Shown here in pieces: positions 12,652 to 24,453 of a stretch of 64,000 nucleotides of DNA (position 1 is its first letter; each line of letters opens with the position of its first letter). The DNA is from Fomes fomentarius (taxonomy: Eukaryota > Basidiomycota > Agaricomycetes > Polyporales > Polyporaceae), in contig JABYQN010000010.1 in the NCBI GenBank assembly GCA_022606135.1, positions 1,364,001 to 1,428,000 on the forward strand. The letters are read 5' to 3'. The position numbers were made by a program, and so were the translations under genes. Below the pieces are notes generated by a model that saw only the letters and a program-made list of their open reading frames with translations, made no database searches and had not been told where the DNA came from.

Positions 12652-15600
12652 ATGAACATACCGAACATCGCTTCGCTCAATCTGCAGGACACCGGTCCCC
12701 CTATATCCTCGTCCACCCCGCACATCCCTGACGACATAATGCACACGACGGACCGCTACATGATCAAGCTTAGGTACTACGCTAAGTCGATACCCTATTC
12801 TGTCGAGCCCAACTCCAAGATGCAAGAGATACTTGATTTTATCTTATTGCGCCTCACGCAGTGTGTGGAGGCGAAGGACTATGACCCCGGCCTCATGCAA
12901 TGGGACAGTATGCTGACGTAGTGAGTATACCCTCCAGGGAGCTTGCCGCTTTGCGCTGACTGTCCATATTACTTTCAGCTGGTGCATGCTAAAATATCCG
13001 ATTCCGAAGGCGAAACGCATTGCTCTCATCAAGGTCTACTACCATGTGTGTACGAGCCCTGGGATGCCTCACCAAGTCGTAGCAGCTTGCTCGGACGCGT
13101 TGCAAGTACTGTGTCGCTCCGAGAAGAAGTTATCCATAGATGACTTGAGGCTGCCCTGGTTGCCCTTATTCAAGATCCTGAGCAAGGACTTATTCCTCAC
13201 GAGGCGTCAGTTCGAGATCAGGCAAGTTACCATGCGAGTCTTTGGAAGTGCGGAGATGCTCACAAGTATGCACCGGATACAGTCAGACCTCTTGGTACAT
13301 GGGGTATATCGCCGAGAACGTTCGCCGATTCTTTCATCCCGCCGCAATTGACGAGATGCTGTCCACCTTTTTGCCCACTATGAACTGTACCAACCTGAAC
13401 GTGAGTGATGGTCGCGACTCGGGAGGCTATGTGGTATTGACCCCCGAAACAGAGTATTCTAGCGTCACAATACTACATGTTAACATACCTGCCACGCTCT
13501 CACCCTCAGTCCTATCTTCCCATGCTCTTCCGACTATGGGAGTCTGTCAACTCCTATATGTTCGACGACCGCATACTACAGTTCTTCGCCCGACTAGCAG
13601 AAATGCACGTCGACCCTTCCGTAAGTGACCCGCTTAGAATTCAAGCCATCCCAGACGATGCCAGGTCAGAAGGGGAGGGGCGACCCGATTGGTCCAAGGA
13701 AGACCTGGAGACGAAATGGAAATGGTTGGGCCTATTCTCTGACGTCGGTATCTTCTCTGAAGCCGAATGGAGCTTCATCATGGCGAAATGCATGGCGTCA
13801 ATGGGTGCGTCTCAGAGTATGGTGTTCAAAGAGATCGACTAGTAACCCGTCTCATAGAGATACCACTTGCCGACGCAGGCTCTTTGACCACCGGGCCGAA
13901 TGCGGATGGCCAGGCGAGCTTTGAGATTAATCGGCTCCCAAAACCCAGTTGGCGAATCCGTGAGTACACCCCATATCTAGAAAAAATCTTGGACTAACCT
14001 TCCTTCCTCCAGCCTCGCTGGCCCGTATCATCGTCTACTCGATGGCTCCAGACGCCATGCCCAGTCCAGCATCCAATGCGCCGACGCCTTCCTTCACGCC
14101 TCTTGCGTCTGGCACAAGCACTCCTTTACCGCACCAGAATGGCGGCCTCGGAGATTACCTCTCTGCTCCCCTAGGCAAGGGAGGTCATCTAAAGGCCAAA
14201 ACCTACCTCGCAGGGTGCAAGGCGCTCGATAGCCTGGTAAAGCTCATCGCTTCTACTGAGAGCTTCTTCCATCCGACCAACTCGGGAAATTGGACAAACG
14301 ATGTGTGTCTTCATAAAGCTCTCAAACGATGTGAGAAATTTTGATACTCACCACTATTCAGCTGAGCGCATTCATCAAGTATATCGTCTATGATTTCAAT
14401 AAGCGTAGGATCCATATCGCGAACATACTGCAATTGTGGCTCATCGGCTTGAACAGGATGGTACGAGGAACAGCAGCCTGATTGCAAGACACCTACGGTA
14501 TGTGGCACGTTAGAACCGTCCGACGACATATTGAATGCGCTCTCTAGCATCGACGACTCACTCGGGAGATTCGCCGCGAGCTGGTGAAGTCCCTGAGAAC
14601 AGTCGCCCTTCTTGCGATGTTTTCTCAGGATAGCTCTACAGTTTCCAACGTCCAGAGTTGCCTGAAGTCGATGAGTATCATGGAACCTGACCTCATTCTT
14701 CATCCCATCCTCGAGCGAGCGGTTCCGGCTCTCGAGGCATTGATTGAGGTGCGTCTTACTCGTATACAGTCCATGTGTAATGCTCATTCATCCGCAACAG
14801 ACGCATCGTACGACGGCTGTGATCAAAGCTCTTGGCGCCGTGGCTCCTGCGATGGTTTGTCGCCATATATATTACTCCGGCGCAAAGCATCTTTTCCCGA
14901 TCCTCGATCTCCTTCTGCCTGGCATTGATCTGGTAGGTCGCGGTCTTGTATTGCAGGCTATGTGCAATTTCTCATCCTCTGTCGTCAGAACGATCCGCCA
15001 AAGACAGTATGTTCCAGCTGGTGGATTCTGGCTGGAGTGATTCACTCACCACGATGTCGTAGTTCTGTACCACGTCATTCATCTCAGAAGTGGCGCAGTA
15101 CATCAAGTTCGGCGAATTGACTGCTAACGCCGAGGCGCTTCTCGACTCGGCACCGCCACGCTCGGCAGATGTACCTCAGGTTGGGGTCGAACCCTTCCCC
15201 GAGGGCGTAGAACCAGGCACAGGGGTAGAGTTGTCAAGAGAGGAGGAAGATGCAATCTTACGGGACACTGCTGGCACCTTTGCAGACTGGGTCGCTGCCT
15301 TTTTGCGCCGTGTGATCCTTTTATTCGAGAACCTCCCGGAGGAGGGACCGAATGGACAAGCCGGCGGTACAACGGAAGGTGAGATGCAACCTCAAGATAC
15401 CTGCGTCTAGTGGCTGAACTATGGTCAGTGCAACTGGTGGACGCGGTTTCCGGCGCGTTCAGCCAGATCTGTGTGCATCTATCTGAGCCATTGTATGATA
15501 TGGTGTTGGGCCTTGTGTTCGACTATGCCACTCAGAATGTGCGGTCGAATGCTGTCCGCGCTATTCACCAGTTGGTGGAATGCGTAGCCAACGCCAATCC

Positions 15601-18600
15601 GGCGAAGACTCTCGATAGGTTCTTCCCCTTCTGCGACCGGAACATCAGAACGGAACTCGAGCACGGAGCGAGTTCCCTTAGGATCACATCGTCGGGCTCG
15701 ATTCCTCTCCCATCGGATGCCACCTTACATTGGAGTGAGTCTCAAAGTTCATTGTCCGAAAATATCACGCTGATGATTCTATAGACCTTGCCATTTTGCG
15801 AGGGGCGATGTACAAGTAAGTTCCAGTATAAACGAGGTTAGATGTTATTGAAACCAGTCAATGCGTTGTCGTAGTGATGGGCGTGCTGTATGTGAATCCT
15901 CTCATTCGTCTGCACATTACCCACTGATATGTCTTGAAAGACACTGAAGTATCGCGAGCAACTTCTGTCGTTGTTGAAGGTATTGCACGAGAAGACCTTC
16001 TCTAAACGCGGTTACTCCTCTAGTGGAAAGCTGCTTTCCAGCATTCTCCTCACCCTCAGTCACACTTATCCTCTCGAGAACAAGTTCGTGAACCCAGACG
16101 AATGGGACTCCCCAGGTCAGAAGTTTCGCGAGAAGCTTTAAAGCAATACTGGTACTGATGCCATAAATTCCCAGACTTCAAGGCGAATCACCATCAGTAT
16201 TGGGGCAAGCTGTACAGGCCTGAGGATGTCAAGGTATCTAGCAACCCGCGCTCTCCATATACAACTTGAATCTCACTTCTTTCATAGCTGATATGGCATG
16301 TTCCCAATGATGAGGAGCTTGCCTTTGTATTGCAGATATTCCGAGAATTTGTGGAACCCATCCTTGATTCTTTGCATGGTCTGCTCGAACCGGGCAAGTC
16401 TACAGTCATTCCGCTCTTCTTCCTCCTACTCACTTTGCTTGAAGGTGTTCTCCGAGATGAAATCTGGCGGAACGACTTTTGTAGGTAGGTCATGCTTCCC
16501 ATTTGTTTCATTGCAAGTATATGCGCTCAGATTGATACTAGGCACCTGAGTTTCGTTCGTAACGCATTCTCTGGCATCCCCACTCTGGCGAAAGAGGTCA
16601 TCTCTCCGGAGGAGCTACAAGCCGCGCTAGACTCGAGCGACATCTTGTAAGTCTAGTGGTGAGGAACACGTGACAGAGAGGTTAACGACGACGTTCAGGC
16701 ACGAGATTCCGGAGATGATTGCATGTGTAGAACCGCTCAACTCTGGCTTCGCTCTCTCTGACCCTGATGATCCTCGTCACCAATACATCACCGGTCTACG
16801 CCACAAATTTGGAGAATTCTTGCATCAGGCATCGGTTTCGCTTCAGCAGCAAGGCGAAGAGAACACGGTGGATGCGGTACATGGGCTGGTGAGTGTTCTG
16901 TTACCAATGTTGATAGAGCCATCGCAAACCACGTCGCAGGTTCGCTCTATACGAACATATCTCCTCGAATATGGGGACAGCAGAGACAGGTAGGTGTTTA
17001 TTGGCGCTTTTGGAGTCTTCGACTTATGTCTTGTAAAGTTACTATCTGCAATCCGAGCGCTACCAGAGTGAGATCAACATTGCACGTCACTACGCAGGAC
17101 AAAAAGTCTGGCCGAGAGCACTCTATGTCAGAAGAGCGAGGTTGTATCATGCAGCTCGTCTCCGGTGGAACTCCATTGAACGTCGACGCGGTCCCTTGGA
17201 AGATCGTCTTGTCGATGACGTTACCCAATGGTGCATGTGGAACTATACAACTGGTACGTGCATACCATGTCTTCTGGATCACTATGCTATTTCTTATTCC
17301 CTCCACAGTTCGAGAGTATGTTTTTGGAGCTCGCTGCTGTTTTACCCGGGCTCATTTTTGTCCAGATCAAGTCAGGCGCTCCTGGAAAGTCTCTGTAATG
17401 TAAGGTGCATATGCCGGGAATGACCACCATCAATTCTGATTGTTGCTTCGGTGCAGAGCTTCGATGGTGTCAGACGTCGATGTCTCCCTGCGCTTTACAA
17501 GTCTCTGGAACCAGGGACGGAGGATGACCGCATGAAGGGTGCCCTGTGGACCCTCAATCTATCAGTCTTTGGTGAGTTCACCCCCCATGTGTTGGTGACG
17601 ACAGGTACTTATACTCTGGAATCGGTCCGCAGCCAAGTATGCTAGCGGAGGTGAGTATTTTAGCTGGTTAAGATTACCACTCTCACTCAATCAAATTTGC
17701 AACAGAACCAGTCCTTGCTACGGAGTTCGTCAAGAAAATATTCGGCTGCCAACATAACGAAAGGGTACGCCACCGAGTCAGCCATCTGAGGAAATATCTG
17801 ACAACGCTCTCCAGTCTTCCATACAGGACTGCGTGGCATCGTTAGCAGAGACATGTAGGTCACATAGGTCTGCGGCGTCCGCATAACTCATCGGCTTGCC
17901 CTAGGTTTGAGCAACTTCGGAGAGCCCTGTCATGTCATTTATGACGTAGAAAATAGGGAGCTTGCGCTCGCTGTGAAGGGCCTTAGAGCATTGGTGTCCA
18001 CGGACAGTGCTGCGGATGGAGTCGTGGAGAGGTGCACACGACAACGTGTCGAGCGCATCGTTCTCATGGACAAGGCCATTTCGCAAACAGTATGGGAGCT
18101 TGTGCTGTGATTTACGTCCCCGCTAACAACACATTGCAGACTGATTTGGTTCTGGACATCGCCAATGATTCTCACACTCACTGGAAGTATTCTATAGTGG
18201 CGAGCAGGTGTCTCCGCGCATTGATACGACGAGATGTACCACTTCGGGGGGCTCATGTCAAGTACCTCCTTGAGAAGGCTCACGACTCTAATGCTAGCAT
18301 GGTGCGTGCTAGCCCTTTTTCGAGCGACTGAACTTGCTGACCATCCACATTAGCGATATGTAAGCATGTCATCGTTGTTATGTTTCATCATCTAATCCTC
18401 TTCTCCCATCAGTACGCACAGAGGGGTATCATGAAAGTGTCTCGCTATGTGAAGCTGCGTTCGCTGGCACATAATTCGGTGGATCTCGCACTTGAGCAGA
18501 ATCATAACCCTCTCCGACGCAAAATACCTGTTTCCGAACCGTCGAAGGAATTTGGCGAGCGTCTACTTTACGACTACAAGACGCCATTGGATGTTGAAAG

Positions 18601-21202
18601 AGCCCGACAAGAACCGTAAGTTTCGCGTATTCCACGCAACGAACGCATCTTCATTCACTTTGTTAGGTTGATACATGACAAGATCGGATCGGGTTGGATT
18701 GCTTGGGGTAGCACAATAGACTGCTTCCTTGCGCCACATCCTACAAAGTCCACGTTCCAGCCTTGGGAAGCCGGTTGCAACGAAGCCGTCGTAACTGTCC
18801 GTTCCAGAGCCAACGATCCCTCTTTCTGGAAAAAGCTGTCCACGCACTACTCAGCTGAGAACAGCTCTGACGTCGTACTGCAAGATAATGTGTGCTTTGT
18901 CAAGTCTATCTGTAGGTCTGAATTGTCTCTCACCTGACCTTTCACTCATACCAGGAATATAGTCCAGCTCCTCGACGATGAACCATGGGAGTCGTTGCGA
19001 CCCACGTTAGATGAATTGATCGCAAACAAGGACAAGAATAAGCAACGTGCTGCTGCTGAGTTCATTGCAGGCACTATCGCTGGTAGGATCATTTGCAGTA
19101 GAGGACGATGAGTGTGTGCTGACGATACGCATAGGCTCGAAGCACTGGCCTACGGACTCCCAAGCTAAATTGTGGAAGTGGTTCACTCCGCATGTCAAAA
19201 CAATCTTCAATCAGAAGAGCAATGACACATTGCCCGTGTGGGCGTCGTTCTTCGAGGTATGTCTGCCGAGTCGAAGAGCACCTGCCCAGGCTGACCATCT
19301 CTCGTAGTTTGTCTTCTACAACAAGGATCCACGTCGCCTACAGCCCCTGGTCAACCAAATCGTGGAGGAGTTTAAAACCGTGGATTTCCACGGCGAGTCC
19401 ACATTCGACATGATTCAAGTACTGTATTTCTTCCGAGCGTTTTACGAACAGCTCGGAATCAAGTTCACAGCATGGGTGGAAGAGACGCTCGATAGATGTT
19501 GGTCAGAACTCAAGTGCGAGCATGATGATGTCAGTAATCCCCCTCACTCTACATATTTCGTGTATCCATACGACTTCTATGCAGGTTCTGGCCTACTTCA
19601 GCGAGATCATGGTTTTCTGCGGCAAGATCATGGTGTGTCTGTTTTGCTTCGATATTCGGCTTATCCTGACATAAGAACAGTGGCGTCCAAACCCATCTAC
19701 GCTGACGGCAGAGGCGTTTGTCAGAGAATGCAGGACCTCACCTGCTGTAACAGACATTATGGGAATCCGGGGCGTCTTCCACGATCAGCGCGTGATGGAC
19801 CTGGTCGCACAGTTCCCGGAATGGCGCAAAGAGAGGCTACCTGGGGTTCGTGCATTCCAGTCTACCTACGATAGGTGAGGAAACGCATGGTGGTTTGGGT
19901 TTCTTCATATGTAATGATATGCAACAGGGTGGGGATTCTGGTGTGCAAGTGGCTATTCCAGCTCGTTCACGATACGAATGCCGTCTCGGCATTCGATTGT
20001 ATCCTTCCACTCATGGTATGCTCCTCGGCACCCTCATACACGGACTAAGCTGATCATCTTAGCCCGAGTTAATCCGCTTCACTGAAGGTCAGTAAAGCAG
20101 TCGAGTCCCTTGCAGCGTGAGCTGACAAGCGCATTCCTAGTGAACGACAACGACGAGCTAGCCTACCGTGCAAAGCTCCTCATGGTCAGGATGTGCGGAG
20201 TAATCATTCCTCGTCAATTCATCAATTCCTTGCTGGACGAACTCTTCATTGCAATTCAAACATTCCCGGTAAGGGGTTACTTTACGCTTCATTCCATCAC
20301 CAAATTGCTGACTGCACGTGATCAGTCCTGGAAAGTGCGCCTGAAGCTTCTGCCTCTCGTGCAAGGTTTGTTCAATGCACCGTATCATCTCACTTTCTGC
20401 TCACGCCACCTAGTCTTCTACTTCCGCCAGTCATCACTGATCAATGAGGTGAAGATCGTCGAGATGGTAGAGGTGAGCGTGACGTGTTGCCGCCGACGAG
20501 CGACGAGATCATTAAGGGGAGTCTCGATCAGGTCATTTGCAGGTGCCTCGATGACGAGGTGGTAGAAGTCCGCGAGATGGCTGCGACGTAAGCTTATCAC
20601 CTTCCATGGTCAATAGCGAGAGTTTATACTCACCGTCCGTGTAGGACACTCTCTGGGATTCTGCGCCTTTCTCCGCGGAGGAGTGTGATCGCCCTTAGGG
20701 TTTGCCGTAATTTCCTTGCTCCGTCTGTGTCCGGTCATTAACGCATTTGATCAGGACCGCTTCGTGCGCCTCGTCAAGAATAGCAAGCTCCCGGAAGATA
20801 GGAAGTCGCCAACGTACAATGCCGCTATCCGTCAGCTGCATGCAGCAATCCTGGGCATCTGTGCACTGGTGGACAGCTATCCATACACCATCGAACGGTG
20901 GATGCCCGATTTGTTGACGAATGTGCTTGCTGAGCATACGTACGACCCGGTGAGTCTAATTCCACACAACTTTGCGTTCGAGGACTTACGGAAGAGTAGA
21001 TCCCCATATCCACCACGGTGAGAAAATGCGCGAGCACGTTCAGAAAAACCCATCAGGATACTTGGCACGAAGACTCAAAGAAATTCACCGAGGATCAGCT
21101 TGCTGCTCTCTCCACGCTTCTATCCGGCTCGTCGTACTGTATGTTGCTGCCTCCATTCTTGCCTATACATGACAGCTAACCATTCTCGCTTCAGACGCCT
21201 GA
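12652..21202 (+). CDS. BLM10: Proteasome activator BLM10/PA200, copy 1
   Basis: HEAT-repeat cap that binds the 20S proteasome end rings and opens the gate, mainly nuclear; homologues are implicated in breakdown of acetylated histones and unstructured proteins. ATG 12652 (MNIPNIASLNLQDTG). The product needs dozens of short introns and is roughly 2,000 residues by my exon tally. Family landmarks in order: LRLPWLPLFKILSKDLF, AAIDEMLSTFLP, YLPMLFRLWESVNSY, CKALDSLVKLIASTESFFHP, RRELVKSLRTVALLAMFSQD, HRTTAVIKALGAVAPAM, VLLFDYAT-type HEAT segments, WHVPNDEELAFVLQIFREFV, CGVIIPRQFINSLLDEL, FPSWKVRLKLLPLVQVFYFR and LHAAILGICALVDSYPYTIE. The last exon pair gives KTHQDTWHEDSKKFTEDQL and ends SGSSYYA: the terminal Tyr-Tyr-Ala is the HbYX-like tail that inserts between 20S alpha subunits. 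The intron splitting the second Tyr codon ends at 21194. One intron (13222-13282) uses a GC donor. No in-frame stop was found in the exons I traced, so I regard it as intact. Confidence 0.92.
13222..13282 (+). other. GC-AG intron in BLM10 copy 1
   Basis: Exon ...CAGTTCGAGATCAG is followed by gcaagt rather than gt. Splicing to the acceptor ending gatacag at 13282 restores the frame into TSWYMGYIAENVRRFFHP, which aligns with the homologous segment of copy 2. No GT donor nearby gives this frame. Confidence 0.65.
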
Positions 21203-21451
21203 TACAAAGAATGATATAGCAACGTCATCTATTCGGACATCTGTCTGGCGATAATAGCACTCCGCACTTGAATGTAGCCTATAATATCGACTGTAATTGA
21301 TATCTACAAGATGTCCTCGAACTCGCAATGCTTCCCAGCAACCCATGCGATGAATTATACTGCAGACCCGCAAGCAGAAAGACTTGTACAGAAACGTCTC
21401 GACGATTACGCAGAGGCTACAACTAGCAGACAGGTGTGGGCCGAGTAGTCA

Positions 21452-22451
21452 TCAGACTTGCAGGTGTGGTATAGAGGCGTCAGTGGTAGGTGATAGTAGT
21501 GTGTCTGGTCGTGCTCGGGCGGTTCCTGGTGTGGGTGACAACAACGCGGGACTTGCTTGTCCTTGCTCTGGGTCTATGATCCCCAGACCGGCGTCTGTAG
21601 TCTCGATGCCGTCTGCGGTGCCCCTGCGGGCACCAGCATCGGGAACGAAGTCAATGGGTCGTGGATTGACACCCGATCGTACCCGGTTGTTTGTAGTCTC
21701 TTCACTGAAGTTTGGGGAGAACGATGAGTAATGAGCACAAGGGTCCGCGAAATGTAGAACGAGCGAGCACACTGACCGGATTTCTGCGATTAGATCCTCG
21801 ACGTCGTACCAGGCGATTGCACTATATGCAACCCCTCTCCACCAGCCCATGAGATCTGCTGGGAGGACGTAGCCATGAGCGTGGAGGTGGTCGGTGACGG
21901 GAATCTTATTATCCTTCCAAGGAGGGGTAATGAAGCCAACGCGGAAGGTCTCGCGGGTGTCACGGAGGCGTGAAGCATTGTTCAAGGGCAGTTGAGGTTG
22001 CGTAGATGAAACTGGGGATGCTAAGGGTGAGGAGGGGGACTGTAGTGATTCGAGGACGCGGTGGGATATGTCTCGGAGGGATACGAGCAATGGGAGGTCG
22101 CTGGATGACTGCGGAGAGCGCAGTGAGTACTAGCACAACAAAGGATAGGGGTGTATGCTGCAACGCTCACCAGGGTATATATTGAAGGAACATGGAGGCT
22201 ATAAATTTATGGCTGAGTGCCAGAAGACAAGGGACGAGGGAAAGCACACACTTGAAGACGATGACGACGTGCCCCTTGCTAGAAACGGGATTGGCGGATT
22301 CGCGGTACACAGTAAAATTATCGTCTCTCCAGAGGATGTCGGGCTGTTTGGGGCCATTGGTGGAGGGGGAGGCAGGAGAGCCTACGGCAGCTGCGGTTGC
22401 GGCAGAAACTATGCTACACATCGGGCAGCCGGGCTTCGGGGCGAAAGCCAT
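21452..22451 (-). CDS. HIT-domain nucleotide hydrolase/transferase family protein
   Basis: Spliced from four exons. ATG 22451 gives MAFAPKPGCPMCSIVSAA, then ILWRDDNFTVYRESANPVSS and KGHVVIVFNLHVPSIYTL across the first intron; after the second intron SSSDLPLLVSLRDISHRVLE; then FRVGFITPPWKDNKIPVTDH and LHAHGYVLPAD. The H-L-H-A-H triad is the histidine-triad active site that forms a nucleotidyl-His intermediate. The CPMC pair near the N terminus resembles the zinc-binding Cys found in several HIT proteins. After EIR a 65-bp intron (donor gtcagt) leads to a roughly 85-residue Ser/Pro/Gly tail ending ASIPHLQV, which is not part of the domain. Substrate unknown. It is tail-to-tail with BLM10 copy 1 (about 250 bp apart). 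Confidence 0.8.
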
Positions 22452-22985
22452 GGCTGGAAGATTTGTGGCACGCGATGGGGGCGGAGAAGGGAGGGAGCGA
22501 GATGGGGAGCGAGCGGCAGGATAAGTAGGAAAGGAATGAGGAGACAAGACGAGGGCGGCAACTTGAAGCAGAGACGTTGGAGTCGGACAACGAGGCGGGA
22601 GCACTCTCACTCGCGCTGCCGACGCCAATTGGCCCGGCAACGCCGCCCGGGAATGGCGCTGGGCGGAGACGCCGCGCCCAGTGGCTGTGTTCGGTCTCGC
22701 CTGCTAATCTAATCCTACAAAATAGCGCAGAACATTAACTACTCCAGGTCTGCCTCGCTCCTGCCGCAGGCTCTCTCTGGCCATCCCGCTGCCTGTCTCC
22801 CCATCTGCATCTTGCCTTGGACGTGTGCAGCGTCCACGACCGCCGTACCAGACGCCGTCTCTACGCTGCGCCGGATCGCGCACTCGCGAAGCCGTACTCA
22901 CTGATTGCATTCAGTTGCACGTCGTCACGCACGCACGCGGCCACACCTCCCTTCGCGTTTCACTCACACAAATCACTGAATAGTC
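22452..22985. promoter_or_regulatory. Divergent intergenic region, HIT protein / TRAX
   Basis: 534 bp between divergent starts. The TRAX-proximal part is C-rich (ccctt, cacgcac repeats near 22920-22970). No TATA box or coding signal seen; a long plus-strand frame over 22155-22712 is antisense to the HIT gene. Confidence 0.35.
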
Positions 22986-24094
22986 ATGACCTCACCACGC
23001 GTTCTCGACTCTAGAGACGCCATTCTCTCTGCATTCGACCAATACAGAGAGGACCTCGACGACCACAATGACAGGCGGGAGCGTCTAATCAAGGTCTGTC
23101 TTGTAGTTGCTCAGCCTGACCTCTTGCTACTAGTCCCACCTGACTGTCGTGCGAGTCTGCGACACGAGTCATGTCTGACAACGCTGTGACAGTCTAGTCG
23201 CGACGTGACAAATCTCTCGAAGAAGATCATATTTCTACTTCACCGTATTGTTACGGAAGATGTTGGCGAGTCTGACGACCACACCCTTGGTCGTCGCGCT
23301 GCTGCCCGTTCCAAGGACAAACTGCAGGAAATCCAGAGTCTTTTTGCCGGTATGCGCCAGGAGCTAACAGGCGAGAGGTTTGCGCGATATCAACGGAACG
23401 TATCCCCTGGCCTGCAAGAGTACATCGAAGCCCTGAGCTTTGCTCATTATCTCGAACACAAGTCTTTGATTTCCTATGACCAAGTGCAACAAAGCCTGTC
23501 CGACGACGGTGCGGAGCCGGCAAGTATCTTCAACCCCCGCTCGTTCTGGAGTAGCTGATAGTCTGCTATCCGCCACAGTACTTTCCTCTTACACTAGAGG
23601 ATTACTTGCTAGGTCTTTCTGACCTTACCGGCGAACTTATGCGCTTCGCCATCGCTGCTATCGCACAGCGTGGTGGCCGGCAGAAAGCCAGTGATGTTTG
23701 CAGCTTCGTACGTGATTGCAAGGCAGGCGAGTCTGTCTGTTGGATGCATTTCTTGGAACCGCGAAGGCTAAGGCTCAGGGGCCGCTCAGACTTCGAAGCC
23801 TTGACACCGTACTTCCGAGACCTGCGTAAGAAGCAGCACGTAACGACCCAGTCTCTGGAAAAGATCGAAGACGGTCGGTACAGAACAGTGGCGTTCTGGG
23901 TGAGTTACTCGTACTGACGTTGCGGGCTAGCGGCATATGCCATCGCCGTGCGCACCTCGGAGTTTGATCTTCCACCAGACATGTTAGACGATCTGGTGGC
24001 CCAGGCAGTGTCGAATGCGGCGGATATGAGCAACTATGGAGAAGACACCAGGCGAAGGAGACTGAGGGATGGTGACTACGGCATAGAAGACTAG
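22986..24094 (+). CDS. TSNAX: Translin-associated factor X (TRAX), C3PO endoribonuclease subunit
   Basis: TRAX pairs with translin to form C3PO, a Mg-dependent endoribonuclease acting on small RNA passenger strands and tRNA fragments. ATG 22986 (MTSPRVLDSRDAILSAFDQY), ...NDRRERLIK, intron, SRDVTNLSKKIIFLLHRI, then ARYQRNVSPGLQEYIEALSF, LEHKSLISYDQVQQSL, and after a GC-AG intron YFPLTLEDYLLGLSDLTGEL and MRFAIAAIAQRGG. Further exons give DFEALTPYFRDLRKKQ, TTQSLEKIED and AYAIAVRTSEFDLP, with the stop at 24094. The QEYIEALSF and LSDLTGELMR blocks carry the acidic residues that make TRAX (rather than translin) the catalytic subunit. Two introns (23520-23578, 23727-23789) start with GC. A translin gene is not in this window. 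Confidence 0.9.
23520..23578 (+). other. GC-AG intron in TRAX, first
   Basis: ...GGTGCGGAGCCG is followed by gcaagt, and the acceptor ccacag precedes TACTTTCCTCTTACAC. Removing these 59 bp joins GAEP to YFPLTLEDYLLGLSDLTGEL, the conserved core. The intron contains in-frame stops, so it must be removed. Confidence 0.75.
23727..23789 (+). other. GC-AG intron in TRAX, second
   Basis: ...GATTGCAAGGCAG is followed by gcgagt and ends gccgctcag. Removal restores FVRDCKADFEALTPYFRDL. The GT within gcgagt would leave the wrong phase with the visible acceptors. Confidence 0.6.
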
Positions 24095-24453
24095 TGGACG
24101 TGGATGTGTTAGAAGTACGGGATATGGCCGCCTTTGCTAGAGAGTGTGTGTACTGTGTGTGTTTTAGAAGGGTCGGCATGATATGTGTTCAACCTGTCCT
24201 GGCTGTCCAGTGTCCTGAACTGCAGGGTCTGTCCGCGTGAATAGACGCCAGAGATTTGTGGTGTGATGTCGTCATGGATTTGCGACTAAGTGGCGTCGCG
24301 CTCGCCTCGTTGTAGTGGCCAGGCGGCGGCTAGTACTTACTATAGCTACGGTTTCGGACGCACCGTTTTTTCTTGTCCTGTGTTCTGCGCCCTCGCATCG
24401 TCCTCACCACCTGGCGATTGACCACTGTTTACACCGCTGGCGGATCTTCAACC
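24095..24453. other. Intergenic, TRAX to next gene
   Basis: 359 bp between two plus-strand genes. No TATA box, repeat or coding signal recognised. Confidence 0.3.

Noticed and set aside
12652..21202. BLM10 copy 1 as a pseudogene
   Set aside because: Apparent stops all fall inside introns with good or GC donors; exons I traced remain open and the YYA tail is kept.
22155..22712. 185-residue plus-strand frame
   Set aside because: Antisense to the HIT-domain gene and its 5' region; Gly/Arg-rich shadow.
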